From assembly GCA_964513465.1 (NCBI GenBank), contig CAZEMR010000023.1, forward strand, positions 1 through 42,129: a stretch of 42,129 bases of DNA, read 5' to 3'. This document shows, one piece after another, positions 33,791 through 42,065 of this stretch (positions are counted from its first letter, which is position 1; each line of letters starts with the position of its first letter). The notes beneath the pieces are model-generated. The model saw only the letters and a program-made list of their open reading frames with translations, searched no databases and was not told the origin of the DNA. The DNA is from CAZEMR01 sp964513465. Lineage in GTDB: Bacteria > Bacteroidota > Ignavibacteria > Kapaibacteriales > UBA2268. The position numbers and the translations under genes are program-made.

Positions 33791-33840
33791 AAAATCTAAT
33801 TGCAAAAAAATTAAATATTTTACACCGGCTTACAAGATAG

Positions 33841-33872
33841 TTTGAATTTTACGTCATTTAAAAGTAGATTTG
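33841..33872 (+). promoter_or_regulatory. Bacteroidota-type promoter for the uppS envelope cluster
   Basis: TTTG (33841-33844), 20 bases, TAGATTTG (33865-33872), a full TAnnTTTG. The predicted transcription start is near 33878, practically at the first ATG of uppS. Confidence 0.6.
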
Positions 33873-33878
33873 CAGAGT

Positions 33879-34754
33879 ATGTATGATAAGCAAAATCAGA
33901 AAGGAATTCTTTTGTCCTGGAATAATGATATTAATAGCGACGATAAAGCTATACAGGATGAGCTTCGCTCATTCGGCAAGTTGCCAGGCCACGTAGCCGT
34001 CATAATGGACGGCAATGGCCGCTGGGCTACAGAACGCGGAATGCCTCGCATCAATGGCCATCGCGAGGGAATAGAAAGCGTCCGCGATATCGTCAAGGCA
34101 TCCTCCCAGATCGGGATAAAATACCTTACTCTTTATGCTTTTTCGATCGAAAACTGGAAGCGGCCCGTTCCCGAGGTGACAGGCCTTATGAAGCTACTGG
34201 AGCATTACCTGCGCCATGAGCTCGACGAGCTGCACCGCAACGACGTTCGCCTGAAGTGCATTGGCAAAATCAGCTCGCTGCCGAAGGTGATCCAGAAGCT
34301 GCTCGACGAATCGATAGAACGCACCCGGGATAACACCGGCCTTACGCTTACGCTTGCGCTGAGCTATAGCGGGCGCTGGGATATTGTCCGCTCGGTCCAG
34401 CTCATCGCGCTCGATGTGCGCCGCGGCAGGGTATCGCCCGAGGATATTTCCGACGAGCTGTTTTCGTCGTATTTGCAGACTGCGGAATTGCCCGATCCGG
34501 ACTTTCTGATCCGCACCAGCGGCGAGATGAGGCTGTCTAATTTCCTTTTGTGGGAAATGGCCTATGGCGAAATGTATATTACCAATAAATTCTGGCCGGA
34601 ATTCCGGAGAAATGATCTTTACGAGGCGTTGTTCAATTATCAGAATCGCGAACGCCGCTTCGGACAGACTTCCGCACAGCTCGCACCGGGCGAGGATACT
34701 AACGAAAAGGATTCATATATAAAACGGGTTGTCAATGCTTTTAAAAAGTCTTGA
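33879..34754 (+). CDS. uppS: Isoprenyl transferase (undecaprenyl-diphosphate synthase)
   Basis: 291 residues from the ATG at 33879. The cis-prenyltransferase motifs are present: HVAVIMDGNGRWA with the catalytic Asp, GHREGIESVRDI, LTLYAFSIENWKRP, and RTSGEMRLSNFLLWEMAYGE. It makes the C55 lipid carrier for peptidoglycan and O-antigen-type glycans, at the cytoplasmic membrane face. The start is unsettled: 33879 falls at the predicted transcription start (leaderless), whereas an in-frame TTG at 33912 has AAAGGA 6 bases upstream. Either keeps the conserved domain whole. The C-terminus has ~30 residues beyond the core. bamA begins inside the last 20 bases of this gene, so translation is coupled. 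Confidence 0.95.
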   Translation: MYDKQNQKGILLSWNNDINSDDKAIQDELRSFGKLPGHVAVIMDGNGRWATERGMPRINGHREGIESVRDIVKASSQIGIKYLTLYAFSIENWKRPVPEVTGLMKLLEHYLRHELDELHRNDVRLKCIGKISSLPKVIQKLLDESIERTRDNTGLTLTLALSYSGRWDIVRSVQLIALDVRRGRVSPEDISDELFSSYLQTAELPDPDFLIRTSGEMRLSNFLLWEMAYGEMYITNKFWPEFRRNDLYEALFNYQNRERRFGQTSAQLAPGEDTNEKDSYIKRVVNAFKKS

Positions 34755-37101
34755 TCGCATCGCTATCTTCCTTGTGGTATTATTGTTTGCCTCATTTTCC
34801 CCGGCTAATGCCCAGGAGCAGGGCCGTATCTATACGATCGCGGGGATTACAGTCGAAGGCAACCGCTTTGCAGATACCGAAACGATTATAGCCATATCCG
34901 GTCTGCGCGTAGGCCGCCAGGTAAATCTCGACGGCGACGAACAGCTCCAGAAGGCCGTTAAAAATCTCTGGCTGCGGCGTCAGTTCGCAGACGTCGAAAT
35001 TATCGTCGATCGCATTTCGCCGGTCGGCGTTTTTCTGATTATAAAGGTAGAGGAATTTCCCCGCCTGAACGAAATTAATATAATGTTCAACGAAAAGCTC
35101 ACAGACGACGAGGTCCGCAAGGCCTCTGGCAAGATCAAGGGAGACATTGTCTCCAAATATGATCTTTATCTGGTCGAAAAGAAAATAAAGGAATTTTACG
35201 CAGAGGAAGGCCTCGCTTTTGCAAAAGTCGACGCCAAAATGGCCGATACCGAGCGCGAAGGCTATGTCAATCTCGTCGTCGAAGTCGACGAAGGTGCGGA
35301 ATTCAACGTCGAATCGATCAATTTCAACGGCAATGAAGCTTTCGATGACGGCGACCTCGCCGGTGCTTTCGAAGAAACCCAGACCAAATACTGGTGGGAA
35401 TTCTGGGAGTCCTCCAAATTCGATCAGGAGGAATACGAAAAAGACAAGGAACACCTGATTAATTTCTATCAGCGCGAGGGTTTTGCAGATGCGCAAATAA
35501 TTTCCGATTCGCTTTATTACGATGAGGAAAATGAGCAGGTGCATATATATATATCTGTCAGCGAAGGCCAGCGCGTATATATCCGCAATATCGATTTCGA
35601 GGGCAATACCGTCTATCCAGACGATGTGCTGGCGCGCCGCCTCGACTTCCGCGAGGGCGAGCCATACGATATGGAGCGATTCGAGATGAACCTGCACGGC
35701 AATGAAGACCAGACCGATGTTTCGTCGCTATATCTCGACAACGGCTACCTGGCCGCGCGTATCGACAAATCCGAAAAACGCGTCGCCCCCGACACCGTCG
35801 ATGTCACAATACAAATTTTCGAAAACAACCGCTGGACTATACGCAAAGTCCATATCGAGGGCAATACCAAGACTATGGACAAGGTGATCCGCCGCGAGCT
35901 ATACACACGGCCCGGCGATTACTTCGATCGCAGCGCGATTATCCGCAGCGTCCGCGCCCTGGGTATGATGAACTATTTCAACCCCGAGGGACTCAAGCCG
36001 GACGTCCGCCCGGTGGACAACACCAGCGTCGATGTGGTCTACAAAGTCGAGGAGCGCTCGACGGATACTTTCAATGCATCGATCGGCTTTGCCGGCACCT
36101 TCGGCCTTACCGGATCGATCGGCTTTACATTTAATAATTTTGCAATCAGCGAGCCATTCACAGGCGGCGGCGGCCAGATATTCAATTTCAACTGGGAATT
36201 CGGCCAGTGGAACCGCTACCGGACATTCTCGCTGGGATTCTCCGAGCCCTGGCTGTTCGACGAGCCAACCACCGTGGGATTCAATATTTTCGACACGGAT
36301 ATAAATTACGGATATAAACTCCGGCGCACCGGCGTGGCGATCAACTTCGGACGCCGATTCAAATGGCCGGATGATTACTGGCGCGGCGACTGGAGCGTCC
36401 GATTCCAGCGCAACGATGTCGGCACCATGGGCGCGCGCTACTGGCGGCCCGGAATAAATACCGAGATCACGCTCGGCCAGACCTTCTCGCGAATCAGCCT
36501 GGATAATATGTTTTTCCCCAGCCGCGGTTCGCGCTTCAGCTGGTCGAACAATTTCGCGATGGGCGCAATCGGGCTCGGCACCACGGATTACTTCAAAAGC
36601 GAGCTCGACTACGAAATGTACACCCCGCTACTCAGAATCGAAGACCAGAACCGGGTGGCATTATATTTAAGTTCGAAAATCGGATATATCAATGGATTCC
36701 AGTCGGATACAACAATTTCGCCTATCGAACTTTATTATATGGGAGGCAATGGCCTGAGCGGATTCGGAGTGACCCCGATGCGCGGTTATGACGACCGCAC
36801 AATCGGCCCGGTCAACGGCGGCAAGGTGCTCTCGCGCTATATCGCCGAGCTGAGGTTTGCGATCTCGCTCGATCCGATGCCCATATTCTTCTATGGATTC
36901 GCCGAGGCGGGCAATGTATGGTCTGCGCTCAAGCAGACCGATCCGTTCGACCTAAAGCGCTCGGCGGGCGTTGGAGTGCAGATGCTGCTCAACCCGATCG
37001 GAATCGTGGGCTTTAGCTATGGCTACGGATTCGATCCGGTGCCCGGCACCGAAGGGCCGGGGGGCTGGAAATTCCTTTTCCATCTCGGTCAGCAGCGATA
37101 A
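34735..37101 (+). CDS. bamA: Outer-membrane beta-barrel assembly protein BamA
   Basis: 788 residues from the ATG at 34735 (signal peptide LDRIAIFLVVLLFA, cleavage near ANAQ). Five POTRA domains occupy roughly 35-440, recognisable by repeated units such as ITVEGNRFADTETI, INFNGNEAF, IDFEGNTVY and VHIEGNTKTM, followed by the 16-stranded barrel. GLSGFGVTPMRGYDDRTIG contains the RG[F/Y] lid-loop motif. It folds and inserts outer-membrane proteins. The extreme C-terminus is FLFHLGQQR: the last residue is Arg, whereas BamA barrels usually end in Phe or Trp as part of the beta-signal. The start overlaps uppS by 20 bases; an upstream in-frame TTG (34729) is less likely. Two Skp-like chaperone genes follow. 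Confidence 0.95.
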   Translation: MLLKSLDRIAIFLVVLLFASFSPANAQEQGRIYTIAGITVEGNRFADTETIIAISGLRVGRQVNLDGDEQLQKAVKNLWLRRQFADVEIIVDRISPVGVFLIIKVEEFPRLNEINIMFNEKLTDDEVRKASGKIKGDIVSKYDLYLVEKKIKEFYAEEGLAFAKVDAKMADTEREGYVNLVVEVDEGAEFNVESINFNGNEAFDDGDLAGAFEETQTKYWWEFWESSKFDQEEYEKDKEHLINFYQREGFADAQIISDSLYYDEENEQVHIYISVSEGQRVYIRNIDFEGNTVYPDDVLARRLDFREGEPYDMERFEMNLHGNEDQTDVSSLYLDNGYLAARIDKSEKRVAPDTVDVTIQIFENNRWTIRKVHIEGNTKTMDKVIRRELYTRPGDYFDRSAIIRSVRALGMMNYFNPEGLKPDVRPVDNTSVDVVYKVEERSTDTFNASIGFAGTFGLTGSIGFTFNNFAISEPFTGGGGQIFNFNWEFGQWNRYRTFSLGFSEPWLFDEPTTVGFNIFDTDINYGYKLRRTGVAINFGRRFKWPDDYWRGDWSVRFQRNDVGTMGARYWRPGINTEITLGQTFSRISLDNMFFPSRGSRFSWSNNFAMGAIGLGTTDYFKSELDYEMYTPLLRIEDQNRVALYLSSKIGYINGFQSDTTISPIELYYMGGNGLSGFGVTPMRGYDDRTIGPVNGGKVLSRYIAELRFAISLDPMPIFFYGFAEAGNVWSALKQTDPFDLKRSAGVGVQMLLNPIGIVGFSYGYGFDPVPGTEGPGGWKFLFHLGQQR

Positions 37102-37172
37102 ATCATTGAATTAATAATCAAAAAATATTTTTAAAAATTTATAAATGTGCAATGTTCAAAAAGGAGTAAGAA

Positions 37173-37706
37173 ATGAAAAAAATTCTTGTAATTGCGGCCA
37201 TTATAGTCGGATTCTTTGCCGCTAATGGCCAGCTAATGGCCCAGAAATCCTTCAAGGTCGGATTCGTCAACGTCGAGCTTATCGTAACCGAAATGCCCGA
37301 AGCCCAGCAGGCCGACAAAATTCTAAAAGACCTCGGCAAAAAATATCAGGATTCGCTGCTTGCCATGCAATCCGAATTCGAACAGAGCCTCAGCTCGTAC
37401 GAAAAACAGAAATCAATGATGCCTCCGGATCAGCAGGCCCAGGAAGAAGAAGCGCTCCAGACATTGCAAATGCAGATTTTGCAATTTCGCGAGACCAAAT
37501 TCGGTCAGCAGGGAGAGATCGCACAATTGCGCGAGCAATACCTCGAGCCTATCCGCGAGAAAGTCCGCAAGGCAATCGAGAAAGTAGCCAGTGAAGAAGC
37601 CATGAATGTGGTGCTTGATAAGGGCAGCTCGGCGGTATTGTATAACGAAGAGAAGCTCGATATAACCTATCGCGTGCTCGACCGCATCAAACGCGGCAAT
37701 GAATAA
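37173..37706 (+). CDS. OmpH/Skp-family periplasmic chaperone 1
   Basis: 177 residues with signal peptide (MKKILVIAAIIVGFF..., cleavage near LMAQ). The mature part starts FKVGFVNVELIVTEMPEAQQ, the OmpH/Skp opening. It then forms a long coiled-coil (~55-140, rich in Gln, Glu and Lys) and closes with MNVVLDKGSSAVLYN and DITYRVLDRI, the return strands of the trimerising domain. It would hold unfolded outer-membrane proteins for BamA. The ATG is preceded by AAGGAG at 6-base spacing, one of the best ribosome binding sites in the window. A paralogue follows 72 bases downstream. Confidence 0.92.
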   Translation: MKKILVIAAIIVGFFAANGQLMAQKSFKVGFVNVELIVTEMPEAQQADKILKDLGKKYQDSLLAMQSEFEQSLSSYEKQKSMMPPDQQAQEEEALQTLQMQILQFRETKFGQQGEIAQLREQYLEPIREKVRKAIEKVASEEAMNVVLDKGSSAVLYNEEKLDITYRVLDRIKRGNE

Positions 37707-37719
37707 TAAATCGAAAGGA

Positions 37720-37755
37720 AATTATGGAATTTTTTTACGTTAATATTCCATAATT
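37720..37755 (+). repeat. 11-bp inverted repeat between the two Skp-like genes
   Basis: AATTATGGAAT (37720-37730) and ATTCCATAATT (37745-37755) are perfect arms. The 14-base loop begins with a T-run. It fits an mRNA hairpin that could set different expression of the two chaperones. It is not a classical terminator because the Ts lie in the loop. Confidence 0.55.
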
Positions 37756-37778
37756 GCTAAGAAATACAGAGGTTACAG

Positions 37779-38570
37779 ATGAAAACATTACTATCGGCAA
37801 AAATCCTGCTTTTCGTGGTAGTTTTTGTTGGCATGGGCTCTTTTGCCAATGCCCAGCGCGTGGGGTTTATTAATTCGGAGACCATCCGCACAAAATATCC
37901 CGACGCGCAGGCTGCCGATCAGCGCATACAGACAATGGTCGACGAGTGGAAACGCGAGCTGGCGGCTATCCAGTCCCGCATCGACGCACTCGAGTTCGAA
38001 ATCAAAAAGAACCGCCTGATATGGAGCGACGAAGAGCGAGAACAAAAGCAGCGAACACTGGAAGATCTGAAAAGCCAGAAAATGACATATGCCCGATCCA
38101 AATTCGAACCCGGCGGTGAGTACGAAGCAACGGTCAAAATGATTATGGCGCCCATCGAGGCTAAGATATACGCCACGGTGCAGGAGGTTGCCGCCGACGA
38201 GGGATTCGATATCGTGCTCGACCAGAGCGTCCAGCCGATGCCATACGTTAATTTCAAATACGATCTGACGGTCAAAGTGCTTCGCAATCTGGGAGTCGAC
38301 GTCCAGAAACTCGAAGCCGAGCTTCAGGATAAGATCGAAGCCGACCCGCGCAATAAGCGCCGCGAATCGCGCAATCCGCGCTCGCGCAGCCGCGCCCGCA
38401 GGATAGGCCCCGACGGCGACAATGATAAACCACGCGAGGAACGCGAAATAGAGCGTAATCCCGGCGATCCGATGGCTCCGGAGAACGACCCGAATCTGCC
38501 CGATGACGAACGCAAAAGGCTCGAAAAACTGAAAAAAGAGGAAAACAAGGTTTCTCCATTTAAGAAATAA
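37779..38570 (+). CDS. OmpH/Skp-family chaperone 2 with charged C-terminal tail
   Basis: 263 residues; signal peptide of about 26 (ends FANAQ). Residues 27-180 are a second OmpH/Skp domain: RVGFINSETIRTKYPDAQAA, a coiled-coil, then EGFDIVLDQSVQPMPYVN. Residues ~189-263 are an extra tail: first very basic with Arg/Ser repeats (SRNPRSRSRARR), then Pro-, Asp- and Glu-rich, ending with Lys-rich helices. Skp proteins normally stop near 160-180, so the tail is unusual; it is probably disordered and may bind membranes, DNA-like polyanions or other partners. AGAGG lies about 8 bases before the ATG. It is followed by lpxD after 17 bases. Confidence 0.88.
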   Translation: MKTLLSAKILLFVVVFVGMGSFANAQRVGFINSETIRTKYPDAQAADQRIQTMVDEWKRELAAIQSRIDALEFEIKKNRLIWSDEEREQKQRTLEDLKSQKMTYARSKFEPGGEYEATVKMIMAPIEAKIYATVQEVAADEGFDIVLDQSVQPMPYVNFKYDLTVKVLRNLGVDVQKLEAELQDKIEADPRNKRRESRNPRSRSRARRIGPDGDNDKPREEREIERNPGDPMAPENDPNLPDDERKRLEKLKKEENKVSPFKK

Positions 38571-38587
38571 TTCCGGCAATAATTATT

Positions 38588-39619
38588 ATGAAAGAAATGA
38601 CCGCCGAACAAATCGCCGCTATCACCGAAGGCGATTTACGCGGAGACGGTACCGCCAAAATCACCGGACTTAACCGCATCGAGCACGCCCGCAAAGGCGA
38701 GCTGACTTTTTATTCGGATAAAAAATTCGAAAAATATTTTGATGATACTTCCGCCACGTGCGTGATTATCCCAAAAGATAAAGACAAATCGCCTGCCCCG
38801 GGGCAGGCTTTTATTTTGGCGGATAATCCTTACGAAGCATTCGCGCGCCTTTTAATATATGTGGATTCTCAGCGCGAACGCCCCCGCGGATTCATCCACC
38901 CGACAGCCGTGGTTGCGGCCTCGGCGCAAATTCCGGACGACGCATGGATCGGCCCCTACTGCGTAATCGGCGAGCGCGTCAGCTTTGGTCGGGGCGCATA
39001 TCTGCATAACAACGTAAGCATTTACGACGACGCGAGCATCGGCGATAATTTTTATGCCCATGCGGGAGTAACCATCTGCTCGGAAAGCGTAATCGGCTCG
39101 GACTGCATAATCCACCCCGGAGCAGTGATCGGCTCGGACGGATTTGGCTATCTCGGGCAAAAGGACGGGAGCTATCGCAAAATTCCGCAGCTTGGCCACG
39201 TCGAAATCGGCGACCGCGTCGAAATCGGCGCCAATACCACGATCGACCGCTCGATAGTCGGCGCCACGATTATCGGCGACGGCGTAATTATCGACAATTT
39301 ATGCCAGATAGCCCACAACTGCGAAATCGGCGAGAACACAGCCATTGCTTCGCAGTCCGGAATTTCGGGCAGCGCAAAAGTGGGTAAGCGCGTGCGGATG
39401 GCCGGGCAGGTCGGACTGGCCGGGCATCTTTCGATAGCCGACGACGTTACTATACTCGCCCAGAGCGGGGTGGCAAGCGGGATCGACCGCAGCGGCGTTT
39501 ATTTCGGATCGCCCGCCCGCCCGAGGCTTCGTGCATTCAGGATCGAGGCGGCAATCAGCCAGTTGCCGGAGATCGTGGCCGATCTCTCGCGATTGAAGAA
39601 AAAATCCGAAGAGGAATGA
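38588..39619 (+). CDS. lpxD: UDP-3-O-acylglucosamine N-acyltransferase LpxD
   Basis: 343 residues. An N-terminal uridine-binding domain (1-100, with GELTFYSDKKFEKYF) is followed by a left-handed beta-helix of hexapeptide repeats (~100-310) and a C-terminal helix. The catalytic His is H243 in CQIAHNCEIG, and GSDGFGYLG is the other LpxD landmark. It adds the second 3-hydroxyacyl chain, to the amino group, in the third step of lipid A synthesis. A Met at residue 4 (38597) is an alternative start. It follows the Skp genes by 17 bases and ends in a terminator, so the uppS-to-lpxD run is probably one operon. Confidence 0.95.
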   Translation: MKEMTAEQIAAITEGDLRGDGTAKITGLNRIEHARKGELTFYSDKKFEKYFDDTSATCVIIPKDKDKSPAPGQAFILADNPYEAFARLLIYVDSQRERPRGFIHPTAVVAASAQIPDDAWIGPYCVIGERVSFGRGAYLHNNVSIYDDASIGDNFYAHAGVTICSESVIGSDCIIHPGAVIGSDGFGYLGQKDGSYRKIPQLGHVEIGDRVEIGANTTIDRSIVGATIIGDGVIIDNLCQIAHNCEIGENTAIASQSGISGSAKVGKRVRMAGQVGLAGHLSIADDVTILAQSGVASGIDRSGVYFGSPARPRLRAFRIEAAISQLPEIVADLSRLKKKSEEE

Positions 39620-39626
39620 TTCACCT

Positions 39627-39661
39627 CAGCCGTCCGACAACAGGGCGGCTGTTTATTTTTT
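39627..39661 (+). terminator. Rho-independent terminator after lpxD
   Basis: CAGCCGTCC (39627-39635) pairs with GGGCGGCTG (39643-39651), with one wobble and a 7-base loop, followed by a T-rich run (39652-39661). Outer arms ATTCACC (39619-39625) and GGTGAAT (39665-39671) could extend the structure. Confidence 0.75.
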
Positions 39662-39769
39662 ATGGGGTGAATGCATTTATATATGTGGAAAAAAAATTGC
39701 ACAATTATCGCAGTTTATTCTTATTTTTGTTATTCTGTTAAATACGACTCTGTAAATACCTTAAATATA

Positions 39770-39777
39770 TAAATTTG
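39770..39777 (+). promoter_or_regulatory. -7 element for lpxC/fabZ
   Basis: TAAATTTG, a full TAnnTTTG, about 20 bases before the ATG. Only a weak -33 candidate (TCTG, 17 bases upstream) is present. Together with the preceding terminator it suggests lpxC/fabZ-lpxA is separately transcribed. Confidence 0.45.
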
Positions 39778-39797
39778 TTGAAGCATAACTGATAACT

Positions 39798-41201
39798 ATG
39801 GAAAAGCAAAGAACAATCGGCAAATCGGTCTCCTTTTCCGGCACCGGACTGCATACGGGGAATACCTCTGTGCTCACTTTCCATCCCGCGCCGGCGAATT
39901 ACGGCAAGAGATTCGTGCGTACCGATCTGCCCGAGGAAGTCGAAATACCGGCCATAGTCGATTATGTGGTCGATCTGTCGCGCGGCACCACGCTCGGCAA
40001 GGGCGACGTCCGGGTGCATACCGTCGAGCATGTGCTGGCGGCGCTTGCCGGACTCCGCGTGGACAATTGCCGCATAGAGCTTTCGGCCAACGAACCGCCG
40101 GTCGGCGACGGCAGCGCAATGCCGTATGTCGAAACTCTGCTCGAAGCCGGAATAATCGAGCAGGAAGAAGAAAGAAAATATTTTAAAGTAAAAGATACGA
40201 TTCATTATAAAAATGATGACAAGGCGGTCGATATTGTCGCGCTGCCTACAGACGATTACCGCATCACCGTGATGATCGACTATTTCAATCCTGCGCTGGG
40301 CAGCCAGCACACCGGGATGTTCGATCTGGACGAGGAATTTGTCCGTGATTTTGCGCCTGCCCGCACTTTTTGCTTTCTGACCGAAGTGCAGATGCTGCAC
40401 CGCGAGGGACTCATCAAGGGTGGCAATCTGGGCAATGCGCTCGTCATCGTCGATAAGGAAATGAGCAATCCCGAGCTCGAGGAACTACGTAAATTATTCG
40501 GACTCGAGAAAAAGCCCGAGGTCGGCACCACAGGCATATTCAACGATACCGAGCTAAGGTTCAAAAACGAGCCGGCGCGTCACAAGCTGCTCGATATGCT
40601 GGGCGATCTCTCGCTGATCGGAGTGCCCATCCGCGCGCAGATACTCGCAGCAAGGCCCGGCCACGCAAGCAATATCGAATTTGCCAGATTAATCCGCGCT
40701 ACGTATCTTAAAGAGCAGGAGCAAAAAAAATACGAGGTCAGCACACACGGCGAACCCGAACTCGATATTTACGATCTGATGAAAGTAATGCCGCATCGCT
40801 ACCCCTTCCTGCTTATCGACCGCGTTCTGAATGTGGATTACGACAAAAAAGAAGTGATCGGGCTGAAAAATGTTACATTCAACGAGCCGTTTTTCCAGGG
40901 GCATTTCCCCGGCAAACCGGTTATGCCCGGAGTATTGCTGCTCGAGGCGCTCGCTCAGACCGGTTGCATTCTGCTATTGGAGGACGTCGAGGATATAACC
41001 AAAATTCTTGTATTATTCATGGGAATGAAGAATGTGAAATTCCGCAAACCCGTGATCCCCGGCGATCAGCTCGTGATGGAAATGAAATTAATCGGGAAAA
41101 GATTCAATGCATATATGTTCAAAGGGCAGGCCCGGGTCGACGGAAAAGTCGTCGTCGAGGCCGAAATTTCAGCCGCTTTAGTGGATAGGGATTATGAATA
41201 A
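39798..41201 (+). CDS. Bifunctional LpxC deacetylase / FabZ dehydratase
   Basis: 467 residues; a fusion of two enzymes. Residues 1-305 are LpxC, the zinc-dependent UDP-3-O-acyl-N-acetylglucosamine deacetylase committing step: HTVEH (E77, H78), RHKLLDMLGDL (H262, D266) and H289 in GHASNIEF. Residues ~320-467 are FabZ, the (3R)-hydroxyacyl-ACP dehydratase: MPHRYPFLLIDRV and the catalytic H369/E383 pair in GHFPGKPVMPGVLLLEALAQ, at the same 14-residue spacing as E. coli His54/Glu68. The fusion, known in Bacteroidota and relatives, ties lipid A entry to use of the same hydroxyacyl-ACP in fatty-acid elongation. The lpxA start overlaps the last 8 bases. Confidence 0.96.
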   Translation: MEKQRTIGKSVSFSGTGLHTGNTSVLTFHPAPANYGKRFVRTDLPEEVEIPAIVDYVVDLSRGTTLGKGDVRVHTVEHVLAALAGLRVDNCRIELSANEPPVGDGSAMPYVETLLEAGIIEQEEERKYFKVKDTIHYKNDDKAVDIVALPTDDYRITVMIDYFNPALGSQHTGMFDLDEEFVRDFAPARTFCFLTEVQMLHREGLIKGGNLGNALVIVDKEMSNPELEELRKLFGLEKKPEVGTTGIFNDTELRFKNEPARHKLLDMLGDLSLIGVPIRAQILAARPGHASNIEFARLIRATYLKEQEQKKYEVSTHGEPELDIYDLMKVMPHRYPFLLIDRVLNVDYDKKEVIGLKNVTFNEPFFQGHFPGKPVMPGVLLLEALAQTGCILLLEDVEDITKILVLFMGMKNVKFRKPVIPGDQLVMEMKLIGKRFNAYMFKGQARVDGKVVVEAEISAALVDRDYE

Positions 41202-41973
41202 AAAAATCGAAATTCATCCGACTGCAATAGTCTCGGAAAAAGCTAAAATTGCCGACGGAGTGACCATCGGCGCATTCACGATAATCGAGGACGACGTCGA
41301 AATCGGAGCAAATTGCGAGATTCGCTCCGGCGTGGTGCTTGCTAACGGCACCCGGCTCGGCGAGGGATGTCGCATTCACGCCAGCGCGGTGATCGGCACC
41401 GAACCCCAGGATCTGAAATACGACGGCGAAATGACTTACGCAATCATCGGAGACCGCACAGTAGTGCGCGAATTCGCTACCATCAACCGCGCCACGGCCT
41501 CGACAGGCAAAACGGTGGTGGGAAGCGACTGCCTGATTATGTCTTATTCGCACGTAGCTCACGACTGCCGCCTCGGTAACAACGTGATTATGTCCAACGC
41601 CACCCAGCTCGCCGGACACGTCACAATCGGCGAATATGTGATATTCGGCGGAGTTGCCAAGGTGCACCAGTTCTGCAAGGTCGGCCACCACGTCATGGTC
41701 GCCGCCGACGCAATGGTCACCAAAGACGTTGCGCCATACGTATTACTCGGCCGCAAGCCGCAGGTAGAGGGCGTCAACAAAATAGGTCTTCGCCGCCGCG
41801 GATTCTCGAATCAGCTCATCGGCGAGATCGAGAATTTCTACGACACAGTGATATTCTCGGGCCTCAATACCCGCGACGGAATCGAGAAATACAAACAGCG
41901 CAAAGATTTATTACCGGAGATCGAGGGATGCATCGAATTTATCGAGAATTCCACTCGCGGCATCTACCGGTAG
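41194..41973 (+). CDS. lpxA: UDP-N-acetylglucosamine acyltransferase LpxA
   Basis: 259 residues, close to the E. coli length. Hexapeptide left-handed beta-helix (1-185: IHPTAIVSEKAKIADGVTIG...) with catalytic H123 in SYSHVAHDC and the landmark IGTEPQDLKYDGE, followed by a helical C-terminal part (EIENFYDTVIFSG). It performs the first acylation of lipid A synthesis, reversible and upstream of LpxC. The start ATG overlaps the preceding gene by 8 bases, indicating translational coupling. A terminator follows, closing the lipid A pair. Confidence 0.96.
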   Translation: MNKKIEIHPTAIVSEKAKIADGVTIGAFTIIEDDVEIGANCEIRSGVVLANGTRLGEGCRIHASAVIGTEPQDLKYDGEMTYAIIGDRTVVREFATINRATASTGKTVVGSDCLIMSYSHVAHDCRLGNNVIMSNATQLAGHVTIGEYVIFGGVAKVHQFCKVGHHVMVAADAMVTKDVAPYVLLGRKPQVEGVNKIGLRRRGFSNQLIGEIENFYDTVIFSGLNTRDGIEKYKQRKDLLPEIEGCIEFIENSTRGIYR

Positions 41974-41988
41974 CATAATATAAATATC

Positions 41989-42044
41989 CGGGACGGCACA
42001 CGCCGGCATCAAGCATTGCCGGAGTTCGTCCCGTTTTGTTTTAT
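41989..42044 (+). terminator. Rho-independent terminator after lpxA
   Basis: CGGGACG (41989-41995) pairs with CGTCCCG (42027-42033). An inner stem CCGGC/GCCGG (42003-42007/42018-42022) adds stability. The stem is followed by TTTTGTTTTATTT. Confidence 0.85.
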
Positions 42045-42065
42045 TTATTATTTCCCGGAATAATT

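Noticed and set aside
34792..35697. 301-codon open frame on the minus strand
   Set aside because: Antisense to bamA and lacking any recognisable domain; the bamA frame is certain.
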